Notes: a model not told the origin generated them from the letters alone. Numbered from the stretch's first letter, positions 9,114 to 18,195 are shown. The stretch is 64,000 nucleotides of DNA from Rhodospirillales bacterium (GCA_007695045.1 REEP01000052.1:1-64000), one strand, 5' to 3'. Translations and numbers: made by a program.

Positions 9114-9841
9114 TTTCTCTTCACCTCTTCACCGCTCGGCGTCAAAACCGTAAAGCTCGACGCATCTCCCTTTGGTCTCTCATCCGCAGGAATAGTGCCC
9201 AGGACCAAGTAGACCACGTTTTCGGCTATGTTTGTCGCATGATCCCCGATCCGCTCGATGTTTTTGGCGACGAACAACAGGTGGGTACAGGCTGTTATGT
9301 TACGCGGATCCTCCATCATGTACGTGAGGAGCTCACGAAAAATACTGGTGTAGAGTGCATCCACTTCCTGATCACGCCGGCGGACCAGTTCCGCCTTTTC
9401 GGGATCCCGGGCGACATAGGCGTCGAGCACGTCCTTGATCATCGCCTGGGCCAGGTGGCCAAGGCGGGCCACGGTGAAGGCCGGGGGCATCGGCGGCATT
9501 TCCGCCAGAGCACCGGTCCGTTTGGCCACGTTCTTGGCGTAGTCACCAATACGCTCGATGATCGCGGAGGTCTTGAGAGCGGTAATCACGGCCCTGAGGT
9601 CGGACCCCATGGGCTGGCGCAAGGCGATCAGGGCCACGGCATCATGTTCCACCTGGGTTTCCAGGGCATCGATGCGCCGATCGCCACGGGCCACCGCGGC
9701 CGCCTTATCGCTGTCGCGACGGACCAAAGCGGCGATCGCCTCCGCCAACTGGTGTTCGGCCAAACCGCCCATCTCGGCGATCTGGTGATCGAGGTGGTTC
9801 AACTGCTCGTCAAAGGCCTTCACAATGTGCTCGGAAGCCAT
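9110..9841 (-). CDS. phoU: Phosphate signalling protein PhoU
   Basis: Negative modulator of PhoR/Pst phosphate signalling. The 243-residue protein shows the two three-helix PhoU repeats: the first with AFDEQLNHLDHQIAEMGG and METQVEHDA-type helices, and acidic metal-site residues in ERIGDYAKNVAKR and again in ERIGDHATNIAENV in the second repeat. It sits directly before phoB with a 4-bp overlap and 106 bp after phoR. The usual pstSCAB transporter genes are absent from this locus. Confidence 0.94.
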   Translation of the reverse strand: MASEHIVKAFDEQLNHLDHQIAEMGGLAEHQLAEAIAALVRRDSDKAAAVARGDRRIDALETQVEHDAVALIALRQPMGSDLRAVITALKTSAIIERIGDYAKNVAKRTGALAEMPPMPPAFTVARLGHLAQAMIKDVLDAYVARDPEKAELVRRRDQEVDALYTSIFRELLTYMMEDPRNITACTHLLFVAKNIERIGDHATNIAENVVYLVLGTIPADERPKGDASSFTVLTPSGEEVKRK

Positions 9842-9927
9842 TATCGATCACTCACTCCTGAACGCGCGCCTGTCATGCCCGCAGAAGCCGCGCGCCCTGG
9901 CAGCACAACATCTACGTCACGATGGCT

Positions 9928-9939
9928 TAATATATATTA
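9928..9939. promoter_or_regulatory. AT-rich palindrome upstream of phoU
   Basis: TAATATATATTA is a perfect 12-bp palindrome in an AT-rich island in the 106-bp gap between phoR and phoU, very unlike the surrounding G+C-rich DNA. On the phoU strand it is preceded by CTGTAAT, which resembles one half of a Pho box, but a properly spaced second half is not evident. It may mark an internal promoter or operator for phoU-phoB. Confidence 0.3.
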
Positions 9940-9947
9940 CAGTCAGT

Positions 9948-11321
9948 TTACGGTTGCATGACATCGCGCTGGGAGCCCCTGGGCTCCGGCGATGTCACTT
10001 CGGCATCAGCGATAACCGGCAGCAGGACCGTGACAGTGCTGCCAATACCTTCCTCGCTGACAATCTTGAGCTGGCCGCGATGGCGGTTGATGATGTGCTT
10101 GACAATGGCAAGGCCAAGGCCGGTGCCGCCAAGCTTGCGCGATCGGCTTTCGTCAATGCGGTAGAAACGCTCGGTGATGCGCGGCAAGTGGACGGCGGAG
10201 ATGCCCTCGCCGCGATCGGTGACACTGATGGCCAAGCCCGGTCGGCTGGTTCCCGGCAAACGCTCCACGGGACGGACGTTTACCGTGATGTCGCTGCCCG
10301 TTCGGCCGTACTTGACCGCATTATCTACCAGGTTGTGGAAGACTTGAGTGAGTTGATCCTTATCGCCGGTGACGCTTGGTACCCGTTCCGGGGTTTCGAT
10401 TACAATGGTCATGTTCTTGGCGGCGGCCCGGCCGGTCAAGGCGTCTGAAGTGGCGGCCAATACGGTGCGCACATCCAACGCGGTCCGGGGGGGGACGTGC
10501 TCGTTGATTTCCACCCGGGAAAGCGACAGCAGGTCCTCGATCAGACGGGCCATGCGCAGCGCCTCGCCGCGCATGATGTCGAGGAAGCGGTCGCGCGCCT
10601 CTTCGTCATTGCGGGCCGGCCCGCGCAAGGTTTCGATGAAGCCGATCAGGGCGGATAGCGGCGAACGCAACTCGTGGCTGGCATTGGCAACGAAATCCGC
10701 CCGACTCTGCTCCGCGCGTTGGGCCCGAGTCTCATCATGCAGCACCAAAACGGCGGCCGGCGCCGCCGGATCGTCGCCCACGGACAGGCGGCCGATGGTG
10801 AAGGTGAAGGTGCGCGGGACCGGCACCGGCAGTGTGATCTCTTCGCTCAGTTCCGTCACGCCCGAAAAGACCGTTTCCACTGCGGCCAGTACTGCCGGGT
10901 GGCGCAGCGACATGGCCAAGTCCCGGCCCGGCATGCCGATGCCGAACAGGTCGCGGGCGGCACGGTTGACGCCGATGATGACGCGTGCGGCATTGAGCAG
11001 AATCACCGGGTCGGGGATGCGCTCCAGGATGTCGTGGGGGACACCCTCGTTGGTGCGCACGTCAAGGGCGGCGACCGAGCCTCCCCTCTGCCCGGTCAGG
11101 AAGTGGGTCGTGACACCGGCAACCATCAGCAGCCCTAAACCGACCGCGATCAGCGGATCGAGGCGCCCCAGTACCGCCAGCACCGCCAAAGCCGCCACGA
11201 CGGGTGCCATGGCCAGAACGAGAGACCACAACTCAGTCGGTGGTCGGCCGATCTGCATGGTACGGTGGAACACCCATCCATCCCGCGAGTGGCGCCCGCA
11301 GCGCTCCAGCCGGCCCGGCAT
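9948..11321 (-). CDS. phoR: Phosphate regulon sensor histidine kinase PhoR
   Basis: Membrane histidine kinase that phosphorylates PhoB under phosphate limitation. From the ATG at 11321 it has 457 residues: two adjacent hydrophobic helices (about 31-51 and 57-74), a PAS-like domain starting near PHDILERIPDPVILLN, the dimerisation/phosphoacceptor motif ASHELRSPLSAL with H216, then N-, G1- and G2-boxes (FHNLVDNAVKYG, DRGEGI, GGTGLGLAIVKHI). The short periplasmic part is usual for PhoR. An ATG at 11258 just before the first helix is an alternative start; neither has a clear Shine-Dalgarno. It precedes phoU-phoB on the same strand. Confidence 0.9.
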   Translation of the reverse strand: MPGRLERCGRHSRDGWVFHRTMQIGRPPTELWSLVLAMAPVVAALAVLAVLGRLDPLIAVGLGLLMVAGVTTHFLTGQRGGSVAALDVRTNEGVPHDILERIPDPVILLNAARVIIGVNRAARDLFGIGMPGRDLAMSLRHPAVLAAVETVFSGVTELSEEITLPVPVPRTFTFTIGRLSVGDDPAAPAAVLVLHDETRAQRAEQSRADFVANASHELRSPLSALIGFIETLRGPARNDEEARDRFLDIMRGEALRMARLIEDLLSLSRVEINEHVPPRTALDVRTVLAATSDALTGRAAAKNMTIVIETPERVPSVTGDKDQLTQVFHNLVDNAVKYGRTGSDITVNVRPVERLPGTSRPGLAISVTDRGEGISAVHLPRITERFYRIDESRSRKLGGTGLGLAIVKHIINRHRGQLKIVSEEGIGSTVTVLLPVIADAEVTSPEPRGSQRDVMQP

Positions 11322-11449
11322 GGCGGCGGATGACGATCCGTGCTGAGGGGATTTGGTAACGCCAGCGCCAGACCGGCGTCAACGGCTCTGACTCCGGCCG
11401 TCGATCCGGTTCAGCCGGCGTGCCTCGAGAAACGCAAAGACGGGGCGGC

Positions 11450-12508
11450 TCAGGGCACCATGGCGAGGTCTTGAGGGTCCAACTCGGTTTCGGCCACAAC
11501 TCGGTTTCGGCCTCGGTTCTTGGCGAGATAAAGCGCTTGGTCCGCCCGTTCCATCAGTTGACGTACCGGTTCGCCCGGAACAAACGCGGCAGCACCGACG
11601 GAAACGGTGATCTGCCCCAGCCTGTCGCCGGATTTCCGTTGAATGATCGACTTGCCCGCCACCTGGGCCCGGATGGTCTCAGCTACCTTGAGCGCATTGT
11701 CGAGGGATGTCTGCGGCAGGATCACGGCGAACTCTTCACCGCCGAAGCGGCAGGCCACATCCTGGCCGCGGATATTCCTTTGCAGCATGCGACCCAGCAG
11801 TTTCAGGACTTGATCGCCCACGGCGTGGCCGTAGGTGTCATTGAACCGCTTGAAGTGATCAACGTCGACGAACAGCAGAGCCAGCGGCTCAAGCGTTTCC
11901 ATCGCGTCCATGGCATTTTGGCGCAACAGGCTGTCGAACAGCTTGCGGTTGGCAAGCCCGGTAAGTGCATCGGTCATCGCCTCGCGACGGGCGGCTTCCA
12001 GTTCCTCCGTCAACTGGCCTATGCGAGTGGCCGATTCCGCCAGCCGTCGTTCCAGATACTGGCTTTGCTCGACCATTGAACGCGTCTCCGTGAGCAAACG
12101 GCTGACTAAAGGCCTAAGAGTATCCGCATGCTCGGCCCGATCGAGAGCGCCGCTGGTATCCGCGAGAGTTCGTTCGTATGCAGCGGTCCCCTTGCCGGTC
12201 TGTTCGATCACCGCCAGCACAGCGCCCAGTTCCACCTCCATCTTTTCGGCCATGATGTGCAGGGGGAGTGCGTCATAGGGGCTTGCACAGAACTTGCGAT
12301 AGACTTGGTCGTTGCGGGTCTCGCTCAGCGCCAGGCTGCTATTCAGCAGCATGTCCAAGGTCCGCTTGAGCTCCGGATGGTCGCCCGAAAAATAGTTGTA
12401 CCAGACGGTGAAATTATTCGGATGGGGCGTAATGCGCTGATCATCCATCAGCGCCACCGCCAACTGGGCGTACTCGCCCGCCTCATCCAGGGAGTGGGTA
12501 TAATCCAC
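11450..12508 (-). CDS. GGDEF diguanylate cyclase
   Basis: Soluble diguanylate cyclase making c-di-GMP. Using the GTG at 12508, which has a CGGAGG Shine-Dalgarno six bases upstream (12515-12520), the product has 352 residues. An N-terminal helical region with a coiled coil (about 115-175, ending QLTEELEAARREA) leads into the GGDEF domain from TDALTGLANRKLFD. The active-site loop reads GGEEF (256-260) and the inhibitory I-site RGQD lies five residues upstream (247-250), so the enzyme should be active and product-inhibited. No transmembrane segment or known sensor domain is seen. It lies between phoR and the thioesterase, all on the minus strand. Confidence 0.88.
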   Translation of the reverse strand: MDYTHSLDEAGEYAQLAVALMDDQRITPHPNNFTVWYNYFSGDHPELKRTLDMLLNSSLALSETRNDQVYRKFCASPYDALPLHIMAEKMEVELGAVLAVIEQTGKGTAAYERTLADTSGALDRAEHADTLRPLVSRLLTETRSMVEQSQYLERRLAESATRIGQLTEELEAARREAMTDALTGLANRKLFDSLLRQNAMDAMETLEPLALLFVDVDHFKRFNDTYGHAVGDQVLKLLGRMLQRNIRGQDVACRFGGEEFAVILPQTSLDNALKVAETIRAQVAGKSIIQRKSGDRLGQITVSVGAAAFVPGEPVRQLMERADQALYLAKNRGRNRVVAETELDPQDLAMVP

Positions 12509-12599
12509 CGGTACCCTCCGACGACCAGATTCCTTGTTGGTATCGTTTAAGAGTGTGCCGATGAAAGGTTGCCAAACTGGAAACCGGTCGGCCGGGCAG

Positions 12600-13130
12600 T
12601 CAGGTAGCGCCAGGCCGGCGGGCGGCAAGGCTGATGGCGCGCCCGGCCCGGCTGGGCTGCGGCAGGCGGCCGTGCTTGGCCGCCAAGTCCTCAAGCCGGG
12701 CGGCCGCGGCCTCCGGGAGAGGGGCGGTGCGGCGGGTGGTCAGGTCCACGTGCAGGCACATCACCTCGTTGGCGGCAATCACCGTATCGCCGTCGTCCGT
12801 AAACATTTCATGATACAGAATGAACCGCTTGCCATCGAAGCCCAGCACCCGGCTTTCCACCCGCAGGGGATCGCCGGCGGAGACTTCTTGCTCATAGGTT
12901 ATGTGGGCTTCGGTCACGAACACCGACCCGGTCGAGCGCTCCCGATAAGCCGCACCCAGATCGATCAGGTCGAGGACGGCATCGCTGGCATGGTCAAACA
13001 CCAGCACATAGTAAGCGACATTCATGTGGCCATTGTAGTCCAGCCACTCGGGACGGACTTTCTCCCGATGCAGGGATAGCGGGGCTGCGGGCGAGGCTTC
13101 TGCCCAATCGATCTCGGACATGGGGAACAC
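12600..13130 (-). CDS. Hotdog-fold acyl-CoA thioesterase
   Basis: 4HBT-type thioesterase, likely hydrolysing acyl-CoA; the specific substrate is unknown. The catalytic-region motif WLDYNGHMNVAYY appears near residues 29-41, followed by the family blocks VTEAHITYEQEV and FILYHEMFTDDG. About 176 residues, normal for the family. Two starts are possible: GTG 13130, four bases after AAGGAG, or ATG 13121, thirteen bases after it; the difference is three residues. It follows the DUF2905 gene by 13 bp on the same strand, so it is probably cotranscribed with the rtcB group. Confidence 0.85.
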   Translation of the reverse strand: MFPMSEIDWAEASPAAPLSLHREKVRPEWLDYNGHMNVAYYVLVFDHASDAVLDLIDLGAAYRERSTGSVFVTEAHITYEQEVSAGDPLRVESRVLGFDGKRFILYHEMFTDDGDTVIAANEVMCLHVDLTTRRTAPLPEAAAARLEDLAAKHGRLPQPSRAGRAISLAARRPGAT

Positions 13131-13143
13131 CCGTCTCCTTATG

Positions 13144-13344
13144 TCAGCGGTTGATGAGCCACAGGATAACGGTGATCGCGGCGCTCAGCAGCAGCGACGT
13201 CCCCAGCGGCAGGTAGCGGACGAAATTGTCCCGCTCCACCAAGATATCGCCCGGCAAACGCCCCAGACCGATCTTCTGCAGCACAGGCCATAACAGACCG
13301 GCCGCGACCAGAACGATCCCGAAAATGATCAGCCATCGCGCCAA
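13144..13344 (-). CDS. DUF2905 small membrane protein
   Basis: A 66-residue protein with two transmembrane helices (about 4-22 and 46-64) separated by a polar loop with GRLPGDILVERDNFVRYLPLG, the conserved DUF2905 signature. Function unknown. The start is a TTG at 13344; its AGGAGG Shine-Dalgarno (13353-13358) overlaps the stop codon of the upstream DUF72 gene, so translation of the two is probably linked. Confidence 0.85.
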   Translation of the reverse strand: MARWLIIFGIVLVAAGLLWPVLQKIGLGRLPGDILVERDNFVRYLPLGTSLLLSAAITVILWLINR

Positions 13345-13350
13345 CGGCGA

Positions 13351-14103
13351 TCAACCTCCTTTGCGGTCTTCCACCATCGCTCTCAGTTGCTGTGCGTCGT
13401 CGGGTGCATGGCCTTCGGCATCGTTGTCGAAATAAACATGGGCCTCCAGTTTCCGATCAAGCCATCCATGGATTATCTCCACCCAAGGCTTTAGTCTCGT
13501 GCGGCCATACTCGGAAACGTACAGTTTTTTGTGCCCATGCAGACGGGCATAGCCGATTCCCGCCGCCGTCGCGTTCCAGCATGGCCAGCGCGGTGAGTCC
13601 GAGACGCAGGTGCCGAGCCCAGTCTCGTCCAGCAGCGCACGAACCTCGTCATCGAACCAGGTATCGTCGCGAAATTCCAGCACGTGCCGGACTTTCGGCC
13701 ATTCCCTTATGTGCTCGCCGAATCTCTTCAAGACGTCGACATCCTTGACCAATTGTGCCGGCAATTGCCACAGGATGACGCGGAGTTTGCCGGCCAAAGG
13801 TGCCATGCCGTCGCGACTACGTCGGATCTCGTCGCCGACGTCGCGAAGCTTTCGGGTATGGGTGACCACGCGATGCCCCTTGGCGGTGAACACGAAATCA
13901 TCGGGAGTCTCATCGTGCCAACGGGCCAGCGTCTCTTGTTTCATCAACCGGTAGAAGGTGGCGTTGACCTCGACCGCGTTGAATACCTCGGCGTAGCGCG
14001 CGAGCCAACGTCGCTGCGGGATCCCGGCATACAGCGTGTCGCGCCACGCCCGGTAGGACCAGCCGCTGGTGCCGATGTAGAGGCCGTCGGTTTTGCTGGT
14101 CAT
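13351..14103 (-). CDS. DUF72 domain protein (YecE-like)
   Basis: TIM-barrel protein of the DUF72 family, whose biochemical role is unsettled. The sequence has the family start YIGTSGWSYRAWRDTLYAG, then VEVNATFYRL, and later LEFRDDTWF, GYARLHGHKKLYVSEY and HVYFDNDAEGHAP, all conserved blocks. Length 250 residues is typical. Its ATG overlaps the rtcB stop by 4 bp (ATGA), which suggests it is made together with the RNA ligase. Confidence 0.9.
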   Translation of the reverse strand: MTSKTDGLYIGTSGWSYRAWRDTLYAGIPQRRWLARYAEVFNAVEVNATFYRLMKQETLARWHDETPDDFVFTAKGHRVVTHTRKLRDVGDEIRRSRDGMAPLAGKLRVILWQLPAQLVKDVDVLKRFGEHIREWPKVRHVLEFRDDTWFDDEVRALLDETGLGTCVSDSPRWPCWNATAAGIGYARLHGHKKLYVSEYGRTRLKPWVEIIHGWLDRKLEAHVYFDNDAEGHAPDDAQQLRAMVEDRKGG

Positions 14104-15545
14104 CCCTTGATGCAGATCAGCGGTTTCAGACGTGCCACCTTGCGGGTGAGGCCGGCGGCATCGGCGGCATCCACCACTGCGGCAACGTCTTTGTAGGCGC
14201 CCGGTGCTTCCTCGGCGATCCCGCGCGAGGAATGGCTGCGCACCAGGATGCCCTCGGCGGCCAGTTCATCGACGATCCGACGTCCGGACCAGCGCTTGCC
14301 GGCAGCCCGACGGGACAATGCCCGCCCCGCCCCATGACAGGCGGACCCGAACGCCTTGTCCATGCCTTCGGCCGTGCCGTGCAGGACGTACGACGCAGTG
14401 CCCATGGTGCCGCCGATCAGTACCGGCTGACCAGTGGCCCTGAGTGCCTCGGGCAGGTCCGGATGGCCGGGCCCGAAGGCCCGGGTCGCGCCCTTGCGAT
14501 GGACGTAGAGGCGGCGACGACGGCCATCGATCTCATGCTTCTCGACCTTGCACGTGTTGTGAGAGACATCGTACAGCAGGTCCAGTCGGGCGTTCGGCAG
14601 TACCGAGGCGAACACCTCCCGCGTCAACTGGGTGATGATCTGACGGTTGGCCAAGGCGCAGTTGATGGCGGCACGCATCGCTCCCAGGTAGCGCGCACCG
14701 GCTTCGGAATCGACGGGGGCGCAGGCAAGCTCCCGGTCCGGCACCCGGATGCCATAGCGATCGGCGCTGGCGACCATGTCCCGGAGCGCCTCGGTGCCGA
14801 TCTGATGGCCCAGCCCGCGGGAGCCGCAGTGGATGGTGACGACGGCATCGCCCACGCGCAGGCCGAAGGCGTTGGCTGCGTCAGGTTCGAAAACCTCGGC
14901 CACGCGCTGGACTTCGAGATAATGGTTGCCGGACCCGAGGGTTCCCATTTCCCGCTTCTGGCGCTCCTTGGCCTTGGCGGAGACGAAATCGGACCGGGCA
15001 TCGGCCATGCAGCCCCGCTCCTCGGTCCGTTCCAGATCGGCGGCCTCGCCCCAGCCCCGGGCCACCGCCCAGCGCGCCCCGCCCGCCAGCATCGCATCCA
15101 TCTCGACCGGGTCCAGGGTGATGGCGCCGGTGCTGCCGAGACCGGCCGGGATATGGCGCATCAGGGCGTCGGCCAGCTTTTTCTGATAGGCCAGGATGTC
15201 ATCCGCCGTGACGCCCGTCAGTAGAGTGCGCACACCGCAGGAAATGTCGAAGCCGACCCCGCCCATGGAGATGACGCCGCCCTGTTCCGGGTCAAAGGCG
15301 GCGACGCCGCCGATGGGGAAACCGTAGCCCCAGTGCGCATCGGGCATGGCGAAGGAGGCACGAACGATCCCCGGCAGGGTCGCCACGTTGGCGGCCTGCT
15401 CGAACACCTTATCGTCCATCGCCTCGACCAGCTCGGCCGTTGCGAAGAAGACGGCCGGGACCCGCATGTCACCCTGGCGGGGAATCTCCCACGTGTGACC
15501 GGACCGGCGGATCGGCTTGATGCTCGATGTCGTCATTATACTCAT
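14100..15545 (-). CDS. rtcB: RNA-splicing ligase RtcB
   Basis: GTP- and Mn-dependent ligase joining 2',3'-cyclic-phosphate and 5'-OH RNA ends, used in RNA repair. Metal ligands are seen in GGVGFDISCGVR (D100, C103), GSGNHYLEV (about 205-213) and HCGSRGLGHQ (about 239-248). CHGAGR places a histidine at position 404, equivalent to the guanylylated His of characterised RtcB. The start ATG 15545 has GAAGGG eight bases upstream. The archease gene precedes it by 121 bp on the same strand, which supports an active repair ligase. At 481 residues it is full length. Confidence 0.95.
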   Translation of the reverse strand: MSIMTTSSIKPIRRSGHTWEIPRQGDMRVPAVFFATAELVEAMDDKVFEQAANVATLPGIVRASFAMPDAHWGYGFPIGGVAAFDPEQGGVISMGGVGFDISCGVRTLLTGVTADDILAYQKKLADALMRHIPAGLGSTGAITLDPVEMDAMLAGGARWAVARGWGEAADLERTEERGCMADARSDFVSAKAKERQKREMGTLGSGNHYLEVQRVAEVFEPDAANAFGLRVGDAVVTIHCGSRGLGHQIGTEALRDMVASADRYGIRVPDRELACAPVDSEAGARYLGAMRAAINCALANRQIITQLTREVFASVLPNARLDLLYDVSHNTCKVEKHEIDGRRRRLYVHRKGATRAFGPGHPDLPEALRATGQPVLIGGTMGTASYVLHGTAEGMDKAFGSACHGAGRALSRRAAGKRWSGRRIVDELAAEGILVRSHSSRGIAEEAPGAYKDVAAVVDAADAAGLTRKVARLKPLICIKG

Positions 15546-15666
15546 CGTCGCACCCTTCGCTGCAGCATCCGGCGACCATCACCGACCACTCTCTCAGCAG
15601 AGGTGTCCACCACCTGGCCAAGATCAACCGTTGCCGCATTCCGGGCGCGGTGCCGGCCAGCATGGA

Positions 15667-16104
15667 TTACACATCGACCACGCACTGGGCGATCCAGCGC
15701 CCGTCTTCGTCGGTGACGCGAAGCGCTGTGAAGGTGGCCCCTTTCACTTCCACCGTAGGGTCATGGCGGGCGAGATCCACCGGCTCCCCATGCGCGGTGG
15801 CGTCAAGGCGGTTGCCACGAATACGGACGCTGAAGGCACCGAACAGCATGTGCCGGGTGGCCATCTCGTAGAGCAGGATGTTGAGCCAGTCGACCAGGAG
15901 GATGTCGAGGTTCGGGGCCTCGCACGTCAGATGTACCGCCACCGTCGGCCGCACCGAGTCGGGATCGGTCACGGTGGCGACCAGAGCCAGCGCCGCCTGT
16001 TCGAAGGCTGTATCGAGGGTCGGTCCGAAGCCACGAATGCCCACGTCGGCACCGTGCTCGAAATGCTCCCAGCCCCGATCATCCGGATCCCGTTGGCGTT
16101 GCAC
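15667..16104 (-). CDS. Archease (RtcB cofactor)
   Basis: Small acidic protein that promotes RtcB guanylylation and turnover. The 145-residue sequence begins with the archease core EHFEHGADVGIRGFG, where the His and Asp occupy metal-site positions, and continues with DILLVDWLNILLYEMATR and VEVKGATFTALRV, both characteristic. The start is GTG 16104 with GAGG ten bases upstream. The gene lies only 12 bp after the PHA synthase stop and upstream of rtcB on the same strand, so phaC, archease and rtcB may share a transcript. Confidence 0.9.
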   Translation of the reverse strand: MQRQRDPDDRGWEHFEHGADVGIRGFGPTLDTAFEQAALALVATVTDPDSVRPTVAVHLTCEAPNLDILLVDWLNILLYEMATRHMLFGAFSVRIRGNRLDATAHGEPVDLARHDPTVEVKGATFTALRVTDEDGRWIAQCVVDV

Positions 16105-16116
16105 CTGCCGACAGCC

Positions 16117-17973
16117 TCACTGCATCAGCACGTATGTCCCCGGGGCGTCGGCAAGCGGCCGAAGGCCACGGTCGGGGGCGCCCATGGGCGGCGGGGCCTC
16201 CTGTCCCGAGGATTTCTCGGCCAGCCAGCGCTGCCAAGCCGGCCACCATGATCCCTTCTCGCGTGGGGTCGTTTTCTCCCACGTTTCGGCATCGGGGAAA
16301 TGCTCGCCCTGGCGGCAGGTCGCTATCTGGTGCTTGGCCTTGGGCTCTTCAGGCGGAGCCACGATACCGACGTTATGGCCGCCGCTGGCCAGGACGAACG
16401 TCAGTTCGCACGCGTCGCTCTGAAGATGGATCTTGTAGACCGAACGCCACGGCGCCACGTGGTCGCGGGACGCAGCCACGACGAACATCGGTACGTGGAT
16501 GCTGCTGATCGAGATCGGCCGGCCTTCGACCACATACTGTCCCTGGAACAACTGGTTGTCGTGGTAGAGGCGGCGCAGCAGCTCCGAGTGCTGACGGTAA
16601 GGCATGCGAGTGCCGTCGGCATTCCAGGCCATCAAGTCAACCATGGGTTCCCGGTTTCCGAGATAATACTCGCGCACCATCTTGGACCAGATCAGGTCGC
16701 GGGAGCGGAGTAGCTGGAAGCTGCCCAGCGCCATCTTCGGATCGAGATAGCCCCGCTGCCACATCATGTCTTCCATGTAGGCGATCTGGCTTGTGTCCAT
16801 GAACACCGCCATCTCGCCCACCTCGGTGAAGTCGGTCAGGGTGGTGAGCAGGGTGACGCTGGCCAGCCGCTCATCCCCATCCCGGGCCATGGTGGCGGCC
16901 GCGATCGAGAGAAGAATGCCGCCCAGGCAATAACCGACAGCGTGTACCTTGCGCTCGGGCAGGATGGTGTTGATGGCGTCCAGCGCCGCCATCACACCGA
17001 GGCGGCGGTAATCCTCCATGCCGAGATCGCGGTCCTCGGATCCCGGGTTCTTCCACGACACCATGAACACGGTGTGACCCTGGTCGACCAGATATTTGAC
17101 CATGGAGTCGTGAGGCTGCAGATCCATGATATAATATTTCATCATCCAGGCGGAGATCATGAGCACCGGTTCGCGCTGGACCTTGTCCGTCGTGGGAGCG
17201 TACTGAATAAGCTCGATCAAGCGGTTGCGAAACACGACCTTGCCCGGTGTGATTGCCAATTCGTGGCCCACCCGGAAGTCTTCGGCCCCGACCGGCGGTT
17301 CGCCGCGCAGCTTGCGGTTCATGTCCTGCCAGAAATTCCAGGCACCACGCAGCAGGTTGGCGCCCCCTTCGGTTGCCGTCGCCGACTGGATCTCCGGGTT
17401 GACCAGTGGGTTGTTGGCCGGCGCCAGCATGTCCAGATACTGCCGCGCAAAGAACGCCACCAGCGACTCGTGGTGGCGGGAGACTCCGCGCACTCCGGTG
17501 GTCGCGTTGTGCCACCACTGCTGATACAGCAGAAACGCTTGGTAAATCGCTTTGTACGGCCGCCGCTGCCACGGTTCCGAGCGGAACCGGCGGTCCTGTG
17601 GTAGAGGCTCAATGCATGGCTCCGCTTCCGGATCACTCGCGCATCGCGCGAGAAACTCCGAGTAGCGCATAGTCTTGCGCAAAACCTTCTCACCCAGGAG
17701 GTACTGCTTGCCTGGAGATGCCGCCAGATGGACCAGCCAATCCAGATAGGCCAGTTGCAAAGTGACCGGCGACAGGCCAAAGGTCATCGGGGCCAAAGTC
17801 GCATTCAACAGGCGATCCACGTTCTCCAGAGACTCGAATTCCAGCAATGCCCGATCACTTTCCCGCCGGCGCGGGGGTTCCGGTGTGATGGCGGTGATCT
17901 GGCGCTCGAGCGGGACGGTCGAAGCGGGTGCCGAAGTGGCCGGACGTTCCAGGATGTTCGCGCGCTCATTCAT
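16117..17973 (-). CDS. phaC: Class I-type polyhydroxyalkanoate synthase
   Basis: Polymerises hydroxyacyl-CoA into PHA on granules. The protein has the PhaC N-terminal region (about 55-220) and an alpha/beta-hydrolase catalytic domain. Numbered from ATG 17973 (618 residues), the lipase-like box GYCLGG carries nucleophile C349, the Asp is in ASRDHVAPW (D504), and the His is in GGHNVG (H533). WKNPG and the PHDSMVKYL block also fit PhaC. ATG 17973 has GGGAG eight bases upstream and is preferred to TTG 17988. No phaA, phaB or phasin gene is adjacent; the next gene downstream is archease, 12 bp away. Confidence 0.92.
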   Translation of the reverse strand: MNERANILERPATSAPASTVPLERQITAITPEPPRRRESDRALLEFESLENVDRLLNATLAPMTFGLSPVTLQLAYLDWLVHLAASPGKQYLLGEKVLRKTMRYSEFLARCASDPEAEPCIEPLPQDRRFRSEPWQRRPYKAIYQAFLLYQQWWHNATTGVRGVSRHHESLVAFFARQYLDMLAPANNPLVNPEIQSATATEGGANLLRGAWNFWQDMNRKLRGEPPVGAEDFRVGHELAITPGKVVFRNRLIELIQYAPTTDKVQREPVLMISAWMMKYYIMDLQPHDSMVKYLVDQGHTVFMVSWKNPGSEDRDLGMEDYRRLGVMAALDAINTILPERKVHAVGYCLGGILLSIAAATMARDGDERLASVTLLTTLTDFTEVGEMAVFMDTSQIAYMEDMMWQRGYLDPKMALGSFQLLRSRDLIWSKMVREYYLGNREPMVDLMAWNADGTRMPYRQHSELLRRLYHDNQLFQGQYVVEGRPISISSIHVPMFVVAASRDHVAPWRSVYKIHLQSDACELTFVLASGGHNVGIVAPPEEPKAKHQIATCRQGEHFPDAETWEKTTPREKGSWWPAWQRWLAEKSSGQEAPPPMGAPDRGLRPLADAPGTYVLMQ

Positions 17974-18002
17974 CGCAGTCGCTCCCAATTCTCCATCTCG
18001 AG

Positions 18003-18031
18003 AGTGTACCTTACTTTGCCGCGGACGTTAA
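18003..18031 (-). promoter_or_regulatory. Candidate sigma70-type promoter for phaC
   Basis: Read on the minus strand, TTAACG (18031-18026) is followed after 17 bp by TACACT (18008-18003). The start of transcription would fall near 17996, giving a leader of about 22 nt before the phaC ATG with its GGGAG. The -35 match is moderate. Confidence 0.45.
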
Positions 18032-18195
18032 GGATTCATGTTGCGCCGCACAATCAGCGCAGCAAAAGCACCTCGCGCCAGAGCACCTGAATCCGGCCGG
18101 GGCCGATGGCCCGAACCCTCCCTGGTTGCTATATCATTGCATGTCACCATTTCGAGCGCCGATGGGCGCCCCAACAGCAGGTGGAGGGCCAAGCC

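Noticed and set aside
9928-9950. A Pho box before phoU
   Set aside because: Only one CTGTAAT half-site is visible; the second half at 11-bp spacing is missing. Kept only as an AT-rich palindrome.
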